From: Epithemia pelagica
Taxonomy: Eukaryota; Bacillariophyta; Bacillariophyceae; Surirellales; Surirellaceae
DNA length: 64,000 bases
NCBI GenBank assembly: GCA_946965045.2
Contig: OX337234.1
Location: 3,596,001 to 3,660,000, forward strand
Direction of reading: 5' to 3'
The notes under the pieces: model-generated
What the model was told of the DNA's origin: nothing
Databases searched by the model: none
The model's input: only the letters and a program-made list of their open reading frames with translations
Shown here: piece by piece, positions 42,271-53,194 of the stretch
Numbering within the stretch: position 1 is the stretch's first letter
Layout: every line of letters begins with the position of its first letter
Translations under genes and position numbers: made by a program

Positions 42271-43163
42271 GAGCATAGTATGATAGGCGTAATAGGACTT
42301 CCTACTAGTACTTTGAGTTGCGTTCGTCAAACCTATGAACCACAGGTGGGGAACCTCTGACTTGGACCCTTGACGTGGTTCCAATGCGTGGAAGGCACCT
42401 ACTATGAAAACTCTTGCTAGGAATAGAGATTTCATAGTGAGGGCAACATTAGATCAGAAATCAGAACATCCAACAAAAGCGCTCTACAGGCAACATGCGA
42501 TGTAACGACAGTATTTCCATCTCATATTGCGTGAGGCATTCATCAAATGATCGTATCACAAAGAAGCGAACTACTCCTAGGAGTACCCAAACAACATTGT
42601 CAGGTTCGATAGCTACTAGCTACCACCTCGATGCGTTATAGCGTTTAGCGTATCTTTTTGAAGAACGCCAGCAAGTAGCAGAATTCGCAATTCTTCATGT
42701 TAAATCTATTTTGTTCATTTTAACCGTACCATAACGTCTTTGTCCTAGATCACGGACATCGTTTGCTTTGCACGCCATTTTTTCAGCCGTTCACATGCGA
42801 TTTTGCAAAAACGAGAGAGCCGGTCCAAAAATTTGGGAGTTTCTTCTACTGTTGTAGACTCGCAATACACTCGTCCCACTCGAAGCACTCCCCTTTGTCT
42901 CGATAGGATGACGGGCTAGAAGGCCTGTCGACAATTGCTTGCAAGGCCCTGTAGGCCCTAGGTGGCAGTGGCCTTGTACTCGTAAAGGGCGCTCTATGCC
43001 AATCTGGTTCGCCATAAACAGCAGGCAGTTCCGGAGTGATGACAGAATGGCCTCAAACCAGCCTCTCTTTATCATGATTGAGAACTTAAAAGTTCCCATA
43101 AGGAGGGAATTTTGTGCCTGAATGTTCGTTGTGGTTGAGGCATTGAGACTACAAAGAAGAACC
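42271..43163. other. Intergenic, nothing recognised
   Basis: About 890 bp between copy B and the beta-propeller gene. Short open frames on the minus strand (42791-43165) have no recognisable content. Confidence 0.4.
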
Positions 43164-44715
43164 ATGATTATCTCGACAACCCTCCGACTCTTGCTTGCTG
43201 CTGTTCTATACTGCAGCTCCAGTTCAGTGAATGCACAGTACTCCAGTGACCAAGGTAAGTCTTGAGCTCAAGATGCTTCTCGTTGTTTCCAGGCAGCCTC
43301 ATGTTGCTGTAATCTTTCTGTCATTCTCTCATTCTCACTTGAATCTCACAGGAGAATATGCATGGGTACAAAAGGGACAGGATCTGTATGGCAACCAGCC
43401 GTTCATCGAGAATGGCTTTCCGCCATTTTTTGGATTGCTTCTGGACTACTCTGCCGATGGAAACATAATCGCGGCGTCCTCCTTTGCCCGTGACGTGGAC
43501 CCAGAGACTCAAGGGGCCGGTCGACTGGAAATGTTTGAGTACAACGATGCCAAAGAGTTGTGGGAACCACTTGGCAGTCCCATTGATGGGACCGTGTTTC
43601 AGTTTTTTGGACGACCGGTAGCCTTGGCGGGCAAGGCCTTGCGTGTGGCGTCCGGATCGGCCAGTTCCTTGACCGACATTAATGTGTTTGAATACGATCG
43701 ACATGTAAAGGACTGGGTCGAAATGAGCGATCCCATTGAAACGAAAATGTCCAATGACTTTGGAATGGGTTTGGCTCTTTCGGAATATGGGGACATTGTG
43801 GCCTTTGGCCAACCGGAAGGCAATAATGATACGCAGTTGGTCCGCGTGTTACACTACGACCGTTCATCCCGTCAATGGATGCCCCTGGGGAAGGATATTG
43901 TGGGAGACACTATAGGTGGTGACCGTTTTGGAATGGGGGTACGGCTTTCGGCCAATGGCAAGATTCTCGCGGCGGGATCGCAAAATGCCGAGAATGGCAA
44001 GGGCAAGGTTCAAGTGTATCGGTACAGTCGCAAGTATGGAGACTGGTTCCCCATGGGGTCGCCCGTGATTGGTACAGAGGACAGTGCCATTGGGAATGAT
44101 ATCAGTTTGAACGCCGAGGGCACTGTCCTGGCCGTTGCCTTTCCCCAAGGAGAAGGCGATGAAGAGAGTGGTGCGACGCTGGGCAATGGACTGGTACGAG
44201 TCTATTACTTTGACAATGACTATTATCATGATTGGGTTCAAGTGGGTTCCGACATTGTCAATACCATGGTGGGTGCTGGGTTTGACGGCGCCATGGACCT
44301 AAATGCCGTGGGTGATGTCATTGCGATTGGTTCCCCCTCGTACGAAACCGTGGGCATGGTGAATGTCTACCAGTATACGCTGTCCAAGGATGGTGGTGAC
44401 TGGGTCCAACTGGGACAAAATGCCGATCTGTTGGGAGATGCTCCTGGTGATGGGGCCGGATCGGCCACCGCCGTGGATGCCCGTGGCACGCAGGTGGCGT
44501 TGGGCATTGGGGGGAATGATGTCACCTGCAACGGGTGTGGAGCGGTTCAGATTTGGGAGTGGAAAAATCTGTCCGAGGGCAAAAAGAAGAAGAAGGAAAA
44601 GGACGACACGAGTGGCAAAAAGGATAGTGATGCAAAGGGCAAAAAGGAGAAAAAGGGAAAAGGCAAGAAGGATGACCATGGCAAGAAAGAATCCGACAAG
44701 GACTACCACTCGTAA
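43164..44715 (+). CDS. Secreted beta-propeller protein with Lys-rich tail
   Basis: Two exons, 43164-43254 and 43352-44715 (donor GTAAGT, acceptor CACAG); 484 residues. Exon 1 codes a signal peptide, MIISTTLRLLLAAVLYCSSS, followed by VNAQYSS. Exon 2 has about six repeats of the type 'W...G..I.G......G....LS..G...A.G......G.V.V..Y', for example YGDIVAFGQPEG, ANGKILAAGSQNAENGKGKV and AVGDVIAIGSPSYETVGMV: a bladed propeller of the kind common in secreted stramenopile proteins. The last 45 residues are almost only Lys, Asp, Gly and Ser (KKKKKEKDDTSGKKDSDAKG). The propeller suggests extracellular binding or adhesion; a charged tail could attach it to the silica wall or its organic layer, which is inference. 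A tandem repeat begins in its 3' region. Confidence 0.85.
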
Positions 44716-44739
44716 AAGGGATCCTACAAAGTCCAAGTG

Positions 44740-45470
44740 GCCTCGTTGTGAATTCAGAGTGTCGTGAGCAAGAGAACCAAACCTATTATTTGTCATCATC
44801 CGTACCAGAACGAAATACAAATCCAAAATACAGTCTACAGCGTCCAGGTGACAAGAACCAAGCCTATTATTTGTCATAATCCATAACAGAACGAACTACC
44901 AGTCCAACCCACTGTCTGCAGCGTAAAGCAAGCTACTTTGACAGGTGTTGGGTATTTCTAGTTTTGGCAAGCTCCTTGATGCCAGAGTGTCGTGAGCAAG
45001 AGAACCAGGCCTATTCTTTGTCATCATCCATAACAAAAGAACGAAGTACAAATCCAACCCACAGTCTGCAGCGTCCAGCTGACATGAACCAAGCCTATTA
45101 TCATTTGTCATAATCCATAACAGAAGAACGAACTACAAGTCCAACCCACCGTCCTCAGCGTACAGCTAGCTACTTTGACAGGTGTTGGGTATTTCTAGTT
45201 TTGGTAAGCTCCTTGATGCCAGAGTGTCGTGAGCAAGACAACCAAGCCTATTCTTTGTCATCATCCATAACAGAAGAACGAAGTACAAATCCAACCCACA
45301 GTCTGCAGCGTCCAGCTGACATGAACCAAGCCTATTATCATTTGTCATAATCCATAACAAAAGAACGAACTACAAGTCCAACCCACCGTCTTCAGCGTAC
45401 AGCTAGCTACCTAACTAGAGACAGGTCTCGTGTTGCGTTGCGTATTTCTAGTTTTGACAAGCGCCTTGAC
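44740..45470. repeat. Three-copy tandem repeat, about 230-240 bp unit
   Basis: Copies begin near 44756, 44982 and 45220 with AGAGTGTCGTGAGCAAGA. Each copy is itself two related halves of about 115 bp, sharing CCTATTATTTGTCATAATCC-type text and AACGAA.TAC..ATCCAACCCA. The array starts in the 3' region of the propeller gene and ends in a diverged partial copy. Confidence 0.9.
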
Positions 45471-46188
45471 CGCAGGTACAATGAGAGAATCATTCGTCCG
45501 TCCTTGTCCGTTATTATTCTTCAAGGTCTGGAAGAAAACGCTTGTCGTGGATGGTTTCGATTGGATTCTCGGCTGCTTGTGTTTCTACACCTCTCTACTA
45601 CTCCTAGACGGTTGTTGTGGATCTATAGTCTTGGATCTCTGCGTTTTGAGGTACGATAGTGTGCATAGAATCGGTCCCAAACACTGGCATCAAACACCAA
45701 CGCAGACAGGACAGAAGTCGCGCCAACTCTGCGCGAGAAAACGACACTGCCGCGACATGACGTCACGAGCGAGGAGGTTCGCATCGTCGGCAACTCCTCG
45801 CCCTGCGCGACTTGCAAAAAGTTGCCATCCAACGTATCCCACAATGTCTTCCGAAGGCTTCGGGGTAACACACTTCTCTGATTTCAATAAAGACCCAAGC
45901 AGACACACGATTGATCCGGATGCCACCTTCCCTCCGGCCTTCCGAAACCGGCACCATCGTTTTACCGGATGAACAAACACGACAGCACGGGCGATGCAGA
46001 GAACCGTTATGTGTACAATTCTCAACCAGAGAAGCAAGACGCAGACACAGATCGTCGAGGAGGCGAACCATTGAACCTTGCTGGTTGAACTAGTTTCTGC
46101 CAGCTCAGTTATTCTTTCCACTGCACAAGATTCTCGAAGCACAAAAAAGAATAACATACAGGAGAAAACAAAACCAAACAAAACCAGC
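45471..46188. other. Intergenic upstream of tubby-like paralog 2
   Basis: About 720 bp. A plus-strand open frame (45430-45972) begins with a hydrophobic stretch but has no recognisable content and overlaps the tandem repeat; I do not call it. Confidence 0.4.
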
Positions 46189-47814
46189 ATGTGCTCGTTT
46201 CCATCTCCCATGTTATCTTCGTCGGACCTTGATGGTGAGGATGAAGTACTCCGCAAGAAGGCTCTCTTATCATCGCTGTCGGACAGTGTGACGAGCAAGA
46301 TCCAACGCCACTTGGATCGACAAGTTGCCCGAACCAGACCCACCATGCAAGTGATTCACATGAATCATCATCAGCATGTGACTTCTTCTTGTTCGTCTTC
46401 GTCTTCTTCTTTTTCCTTGTCGGAAACCACAAGGATGGGACAAGAAGCCTCCTCCAAACGTCGTTCTCGTCGACGACCCATCTCGGAAAGTCGCAGTGTC
46501 TCCTCTGGCATGGATCCAGCTGCGAGTAGGGGTGTCCAGACCAATCTTTGGCAACAAAAACACCAATCCTCCTCCTCCTCGTCGTCCAAGAGTGGCAACG
46601 ACAACAACAATCCTGGGCAAGAACCGTTTGCGGGTGGGGCCTATTTCTGGACCACGAATACTACTGTCGGGGTCTCCTCCAAGGAATCTCGTCGTCGCAG
46701 TCGTCGTCGTCATCATCGTCCCTCGCTGCTCCTCAAGTCGCAAGCTCCATCTCCATGCCATGTCACATTGTACGACAATGAACATCGACCCGTGGCAGTG
46801 TGTTTCCCCGAAGCTCCGGTCGTTCAAGAGTTTTACAAATCCTCCACTCGCCACACTCGTACCAACAACAACAAGAACAAGAACAACTCACAACCACAAC
46901 GATCTAGACGAACGCGACATTTCGGTGTAGAGGACGACGAACCGGTCGTAGTGGGCAATTGTACCATTTATGGAACGCGGCCCTTGTTGGGCGGCGAACA
47001 CCATTATTCGACGCCCAAAGTCGTTCCTCTCGTCAACCCCATGGCCCATTCCAACGACAATGACGACAACAACGACAACAACGAGTCGAAGAGACATGCA
47101 CAAACACCAAACCAACAAGAAGAGCAAGAAGAACAAGAATTGTATCCCTGGTTTCACATTACCAAACAACAACCCAAAGCCGTCGCATCTCCATCTTCCA
47201 AAAACACTGGAACACAGAACAACAACAATGGATCGGACCAAACGCTCCTTCTCGTTCACGTGCTAACGCGGGATGCATCCGGACATGGCACATCCTTTCA
47301 ACCCATGTACCAAGTGTTGGAACGACAACAACAACAACACGAGGCGCCGCCAATAGTAGTTGAAGGAGGAGGACCCGAGGAACCAGTTGGGACGACACAA
47401 ACAACCACCACAACAAGAACGACTCGTTACTTTGTCGACTACTATAGTGGAAGCCTGGTGGCAATTCTCACGTCCACCACTACAACTACGAGTATCTCGG
47501 AGGAGGACCAACAAGACGATGGACCAACCGGGAACCAAAGGGGTTCTACCAAACAGAGAACCAAGGGTCCTGCAAGTCGCCCACCAGAACCTCACGATCG
47601 GAACTGGGAGTCGTCGTGGCATTCCACCACCAGTAGGGCCGAGGATACCGTGTCGGTGACATCGTCCACATCTTCGAATACGTCCCTGTCGTCGTCGTCC
47701 AAATACGACACCAATCACAACCACACCACGAGCAGCACGTTGGAACTCTTACCCGATGCGGATCCAGTCTTGTTGTTGTGTACCGCCAACAGTCTGCTGC
47801 AAGGTTTGCTCTAA
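46189..47814 (+). CDS. Tubby/LURP-one-like protein, paralog 2
   Basis: 541 residues from the ATG at 46189 (MCSFPSPML). It shares with the gene at 2762-4648, in the same order: PFAGGAYF, CTIYGTRPLLGGEHHYSTP, YPWFHI, VHVLTRDASGHGTSFQPMYQ, YFVDYYSGSLVAIL and a closing PDADPVLLLCTANSLLQGLL. The strand HVTLYDNEHRPVAVCF before the TIYG island fits a beta-barrel, and the last helix is where tubby-like folds place their central hydrophobic helix; the fold call remains inference. Linkers are Ser-, Asn-, Gln- and Thr-rich and differ from paralog 1. No signal peptide or other targeting is seen. Confidence 0.75.
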   Translation: MCSFPSPMLSSSDLDGEDEVLRKKALLSSLSDSVTSKIQRHLDRQVARTRPTMQVIHMNHHQHVTSSCSSSSSSFSLSETTRMGQEASSKRRSRRRPISESRSVSSGMDPAASRGVQTNLWQQKHQSSSSSSSKSGNDNNNPGQEPFAGGAYFWTTNTTVGVSSKESRRRSRRRHHRPSLLLKSQAPSPCHVTLYDNEHRPVAVCFPEAPVVQEFYKSSTRHTRTNNNKNKNNSQPQRSRRTRHFGVEDDEPVVVGNCTIYGTRPLLGGEHHYSTPKVVPLVNPMAHSNDNDDNNDNNESKRHAQTPNQQEEQEEQELYPWFHITKQQPKAVASPSSKNTGTQNNNNGSDQTLLLVHVLTRDASGHGTSFQPMYQVLERQQQQHEAPPIVVEGGGPEEPVGTTQTTTTTRTTRYFVDYYSGSLVAILTSTTTTTSISEEDQQDDGPTGNQRGSTKQRTKGPASRPPEPHDRNWESSWHSTTSRAEDTVSVTSSTSSNTSLSSSSKYDTNHNHTTSSTLELLPDADPVLLLCTANSLLQGLL

Positions 47815-48800
47815 ACGAATCATTCTAGTAAGAACAACCCGGTTGCTCTTTTGCAAACTGTCCATTCTTGTATTGTATAGCTTAGAATCTATCTATCCTG
47901 TAGTGTAGTAGGAATCCTACGACTTCGGGACCTGCTTTGGGACTTCGAGTTTCATGACCCACCAAAGTAGTACATCCTCCACATGCCTCCCTCTAGCTAG
48001 TATAGAGCCTTTCGATCCACAAAACCGACCATGTGCAAAAGGTCGTGTTGTAGTACCAAGTAGAGGGGAACACACTAGTACACCCAGGTCGAGAATGGCG
48101 GAGCAACCGCGAATATCCTTGTGTCACACACAGTTCCAAAGACAAATGGGGGGTACACACACACACACATCTCTCGACAGTTTCATTGTGTCTCTTCTCA
48201 CCTCTCCTGTTTGGGTGGTGGTGTGTTTGAAAAAGAACGATTCCAGCATCACAATCCCAAGAACGAATGGGTGTTCCACAACGAAACACACAGTGCAAGC
48301 ATACACACACTATAGATTGTTTGTACATGTTGTTTTCCAATAATAATAATAATAATAATAAAAGACTCAAAGAATACTTGGGTGATGGAGTTTGTGAGGA
48401 ATGAGTTACCCTACAAACAACAAGAGACGTTTGGGGGGCATTGTCCTTGTTGGTGCTTTGTTCGGGGGAACGTTCCGATTGGGACATGTGAAACAACGAA
48501 AAAGAGCAACCAGATCCGGCCAAGCGTTTGGTCCTTCTTGGAAGCCAGCAGCAGGGCAGATCCTTGGTAGCCGCGTCGTCCTGGATCCTTTTTGGCCGGC
48601 GGTTTTCCTCCCAAACAAAACTGTGAATCCATGGAATCGCTTGACTCGTACGACATTGCACCCCATCCCATCCATGGAGTGTCGTCGTCGTCCTAGTTTG
48701 GATCGTCCTTGGCGTCCTTGTCGCTGTCGTCGTTTGTCACTGTTTTTTAATACAATTGCAACAACCACAACCACAAACAGTCCGGTCCTCCTCTTCCACC
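47815..48800. other. Intergenic with CA and AAT microsatellites
   Basis: About 990 bp. Contains short CA runs (48155-48170) and an AAT run (48341-48361). Several weak frames, including one from ATG 48401 on the plus strand and others opposite it, have no recognisable content. Confidence 0.4.
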
Positions 48801-49214
48801 ATGACCACCGTGTCGTCCTTCTCTTCTGTTAGTGGCGCATGGCAGTGGGTGTGGTGGTGGGGGCGTCTCGTGGCACTGACCATGGCGGTGGTGAGTGTGA
48901 CGGGATGTAGCTTGGCCATGTGGTATTATTCCACTCTCGTGAATCAAGCCGACCACGCAAAGGCACAACAAGGAGTGTGGCAACAACAACAACACCTGGC
49001 GGTTTCATGGAACAACAATGACAACAACGATGACAACAAGGAGGAGATGGGCGGCAATTCGTCCAGGAGGAGGACAACGACGATGCTTGTTCCAGTTCCT
49101 CAACAGACGATCCGCAACAGTCCGCAAGAACAAGACCAACAAGACCAACAACAACCGTTGGTTCCCGAACTCATGTTGGATCTCGTCCCCACGGCACGAC
49201 TCTTGGTCATGTGA
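48801..49214 (+). CDS. Small single-pass membrane protein
   Basis: 137 residues from ATG 48801 in a strong context (CCACCATGA). Residues about 15-45 form one membrane segment (GRLVALTMAVVSVTGCSLAM followed by WYYSTLV) with Trp at its left edge. The rest is Gln-, Asn- and Arg-rich, ending PELMLDLVPTARLLVM. No family is recognised. The start choice rests on the first ATG; the frame is open a little upstream without one. Confidence 0.5.
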   Translation: MTTVSSFSSVSGAWQWVWWWGRLVALTMAVVSVTGCSLAMWYYSTLVNQADHAKAQQGVWQQQQHLAVSWNNNDNNDDNKEEMGGNSSRRRTTTMLVPVPQQTIRNSPQEQDQQDQQQPLVPELMLDLVPTARLLVM

Positions 49215-49669
49215 ACGACACACACGCAAGAACAAGCATGAAGAATCCGAATGGGTCCTACCTGTTATACAGTACAGAGAGAATCAGTCGAGTCATCTCG
49301 ACACTTGTGTGTGTTCTGGTTGGTTTCTTTCCAGCAACATGGAGATGTTTTTTTTTGTGACTCGGGTCTCCATCCTTTTCAATCTTTCGTTTGGTTTTGT
49401 GTAGCCTCTTTGATTTCGTTTGGTTGCGTACCTTCTCTTTGGTGGACTCAACGACAACCACCACCACAACAATTGGAAAACTAGTGTAGAACTGTGTATC
49501 TCCTAGAATAGGAATTTATGACCAACAACAAGTAATCTTCTTCTTCTTTCGTTGGGTTCTTTTGGTGGTGGTGTTTGGTTTCATTCATCTGCACTCGAGT
49601 CAATCAAAACAAATGTTTCGATCGATTGCTCGTTCTGGTTGTCTCATGTGTGCCTTGTGGTGGTTGTTG
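49215..49669. other. Convergent 3' regions, nothing else recognised
   Basis: About 455 bp between the stop of the small membrane protein and the stop of the tandem-SET gene. T-rich, with no gene or repeat called. Confidence 0.4.
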
Positions 49670-52652
49670 CTAGTCATCCTCGGAGCGCCAATTTTTCCAT
49701 TGTTCCGGAAAGGTGGTGCGATCGTCCTTCGTTTCGCTGTCGTTGTCGTCGTGCGATTCCGGCAAGCCAATCCAATGGCGAAAGGCGTGAGGCCAATGTT
49801 GATCACTGGCTTGCGGTTTGACAAGGTAGTGAATGGCATGGCGGGGAAAATTCCGCAAATACCGAGGCAACCCGTGTTCGGCCCAGGCGGGATATTCCTC
49901 CTCACCCTCGGGAAGAATATGGCGTGGATGAATGCGCACGGTATACAGCTGTGGATCCGTTGACTCAATGACGGTACAGGGCCAATAGCTTTGATCGTCA
50001 TGGGTCGCATAGGAGTATGCGGGGGAAATAAAGTCTTCGGTTCCATTGACGGTACGAATCTTTTTGCGGTGGCCATGGTACCAGGTAAATTCCCTGGCAT
50101 CGTCCGAGTAATTTTGCAAGAGTTGGTCATCCGAAAACTCTTCCCAGTCTTTGACGTCTTCGGAAAAGACGGGGTGATTGTCCCAGCCATCCACCATGTG
50201 GTAGTGACAACCCGTAAACAAATAATCATTGCTTCTCCACGTTTGTTTCCGCAAATCGCCCGATTGCAAGGCAATCACGTCTTGTTGATTGGCCACTTGA
50301 ATGCTGGATTTCCACAACTCGTCGTCGTCGTCGTCATTGTCCTTCTCCTTGTCAGGTTCGGCATGCTCGTGCTCGTCGTCCTCCTCCTCCTCGTCCTCGT
50401 GGTGTTCCATTTCACGGCGGAGTCCTTGGGTTTGGACGACATGACGATTCCAGGCTCGTTCCCAGTCGGGACCGTAATCGACCGTGACTTCTTCGCCTCG
50501 ACGAATATCCCGTAGGGCCACCACTTCCATGAACAATCCCCGTTGCGTGCCTTGGTCCCACAATTCGTCCATGGTCAATTGACGCCATTTGTCACTCGTG
50601 GCATCGTACGAGGACCATTGAAATCGCGCATTGGGAGCCACTTCTTGGTGTGTGGCGTCGTCCGTAGGGTCCGGAACGAGTCCGAGCTCTTGATAGGCCG
50701 GAAACTGTCGTTGATAATGATTGATGAGAATGGCATTGGTATTGGGACAGAGCAGGACGGAGGATTCGGCATGCCCAATACAGTAATTCAAGAGCAATTG
50801 TTTCGTGTCGGGCAATCGTTCACCGTCTTCATTGTACATGTCCAAGGCGCGTTGATCGACAATGTGCAAAATCGGTGCCGGAACAATGACTTGGCCTTGC
50901 TGTAAGTCGTGTTGGGCAAAGGCTCCGCGACCGGCAAAGGGAATGGTACTGGGTTTGGCCACCAAGTGTTCCAAACACAAGCCATGCTCGCGAATCCATG
51001 ATTCGGAACGCACATGGGTTCCCAAGTGTCGTGCCACGCGATGCAACAAGGGACCCTTGGGTCGTGGTCCTTGTCCGGCATGACCCAAAATGTGTTCCAA
51101 ATCGGTTCGCGATTGCGGCAAGAGACGTTGAATCAAGGCGGTACTGGCCTGGACGACGGGAAAGGCATCGTCTTGGGTGTCGTCGTCGAGTGTCTTATTC
51201 TTCTGGTCCAAACTCGTCGTGGCAGGATCCGTGGATTCCTTTTGTTGGGCAGCCTCTTGTTCCTTGGTTTGTTGCCGAATCAGCCAGGGTTGATAGACGG
51301 TTTCGACCAAGGCCGTGACTTGTTGAAAATCGTCGACATTGGGAATGGAATCTTGCCATTTTGCTTCGGCATTGTCGTTGTCATCCGCACTTTCGAGTGG
51401 ATGCGGATCGCAATGTCCATAATCCAAAAAAATTTCTTCCGTCGCCTGCAAATCTCGAATGGCGGTAAAGTTGCGGCCATTGCTATAAGACAAGGCGCCT
51501 CTCATGGGACTATTCGTATTTGGAGTAGGAGCGAGACGATACGAATCATCGTACGGGGCATACTGAGCACTGTCGGTATGAGGATAATAGGCTTCCAAGC
51601 CTTCCAAGACACAATGATGATTGGGCAAACTGCCAAAGGTGATTTGAAAATCCACCGAATACCCATGGGTCAACACATCGACATGATCCGGTTTGCCCCG
51701 TGCCCACCAATAATTGTCAAACAAGCCGGTAAATTGCATTTGAGCCCGCAAAAAGGCGTCACTTTCGTCGTACTCCTCGTCGTCGTCTTCATCGTCGTCG
51801 GGCCAGTAATCCAAGACGGGAATCGATGGGGCATCGGGCAAGTGGGATTGCAAAATGCTGTGCGTCCGTGGTATATCTCGAGTCGTGTACAAGCCAAAGC
51901 CTTGCACACCCTTGAGTGACGTGGGGGCCATGTAAATGGAACCTATACCGAACCACCAAACAACAACAAGCAACCAAAATGACAACACCCATAGAACCAA
52001 CTGCAGTGAGCGGATCGAAACAGACACACACACGACGAATTCACACGACACTACCAAAAACAACCAACAAGGACAATGGGCGGTACGTACATTGGGGGGA
52101 TGCTGTTTCCTCTTCCTCCTCCTCCTTGGAACTAGATATTGGGGACGCTTCTGTTTCTTCTGTTGTTTCTGGTTGTTCTTGTGCTTGTTCTTGTGCTTGT
52201 TGTTTTGGTTGTTCTTGTGCTTGTTCTTGTTCTTGTTCTTTTGGTTGTTCTCGTGCTTGTTCTTGTGCTTGTGGTTGCGATACCAACTTGGTGGTCATGG
52301 ATTCGGGTTCTGTCGTCGTCGTTTGGAGTGTGGTGGTGGCCCGATTGGCGGATTCTTGGTGTAATTGCAATGGTTGGATCCATGTTTGTTTCAGAGTGGA
52401 CCAGGAGCCAACGTTGACGGGTTGTTGCAACCAGAATCCAATCATCATGGTCATGACAACCACAAGACCGGTCCACGACACAAGGTACAGGCAAGCATGA
52501 CGCCGTGGCATCAATTTGGGTGGTGGAATGGGCCGTGTGGTGCTGGTGCTTGGGGTGGAAGAGGATGCCGTGTCATTCTTCTCGCTCTTGTTCTTGTTAT
52601 TCTTTTTCTTGGGAGGCGTTGGAGGCGTCATGGATTTTCGACGCCACAACAT
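49670..52652 (-). CDS. Membrane-anchored tandem SET-domain protein
   Basis: Two exons, 52652-52091 and 51942-49670, over a 148-bp intron (donor GTACGT, acceptor TATAG); 944 residues. Exon 1: a basic head, one membrane segment (YLVSWTGLVVVMTMMIGFWL, about residues 55-75) and an AQEQ-type Gln/Glu repeat. The junction gives SPQCSIYMAPTSLKGVQGFG, the start of SET domain 1, which continues FGSLPNHH and FTAIRDLQATEEIFLDYG. SET domain 2 follows: KPSTIPFAGRGAFAQHDLQQ, ILINHYQ, NARFQWS and VVALRDIRRGEEVTVDYGPD. The C-terminal 230 residues are a Trp/Tyr-rich region I do not recognise. SET domains transfer methyl groups from S-adenosylmethionine to protein lysines; a membrane anchor suggests a non-histone target in the secretory system, which is inference. 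Confidence 0.85.
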
Positions 52653-52978
52653 GGTCGTTTTTCTTCTTCTTGTTGTTGTGGTTTCTCACCCTCTCGTTTG
52701 CAACAGATATAATAAGGATGCCACAATGTGTGTGTGTCGTTCCAGTTCTTTCTTGGTTTCGCTGTTGGTTGGATGAATGTCGGTGGAGTCGTCCGTGGAA
52801 CGGATGGAGTCTTGATATTATATAGTTTCGAGGATCCGACTCCCGAATTTGTCGACCCCGAGACGGCACGACACATCACTTGTCCTCATGGTGGAGCATC
52901 GGTTGTCTTGTGACGAGACACATGATACCAATCGTAGATATAACACGACCACGACCAACGATCGGAAGTAAATGGCTT
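52653..52978. other. Between tandem-SET gene and retrotransposon
   Basis: About 325 bp; promoter side of the tandem-SET gene. Nothing else recognised. Confidence 0.4.
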
Positions 52979-53156
52979 TGTCTCATTCTGGTCGATACGG
53001 GATTGATACGTCAGCATGACGTAGATTGGGCCTTATGGCGACGTAGATTGGGCCTTATGGCCGGGGGGCCACTTTACTGGTTTTATGCGATGGATGTAGT
53101 TGTAACGCTTATCTTAGTCTTTCTTTGGAACGGATTCTATCAAGTAGAATAAGACA
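52979..53156 (+). repeat. Left LTR, 178 bp
   Basis: Identical by eye to 59400-59577. Contains the inverted CRE half-site pair ACGTCA-GCA-TGACGT at 53009-53023 and a 22-bp direct repeat beginning GACGTAGATTGGGCC. Confidence 0.95.
53009..53023. promoter_or_regulatory. Inverted CRE half-sites in the LTR
   Basis: ACGTCA and TGACGT separated by three bases, a possible bZIP dimer site in the region expected to drive transcription of the element. The same site recurs in the right LTR. Confidence 0.45.
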
Positions 53157-53194
53157 GTTTATCAGACCCATCGTCTGGTAAAGAAGAACGAAGA

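Noticed and set aside
45430-45972. 180-codon plus-strand frame beginning with a hydrophobic stretch
   Set aside because: Overlaps the tandem repeat and has no conserved-looking content; could be chance.
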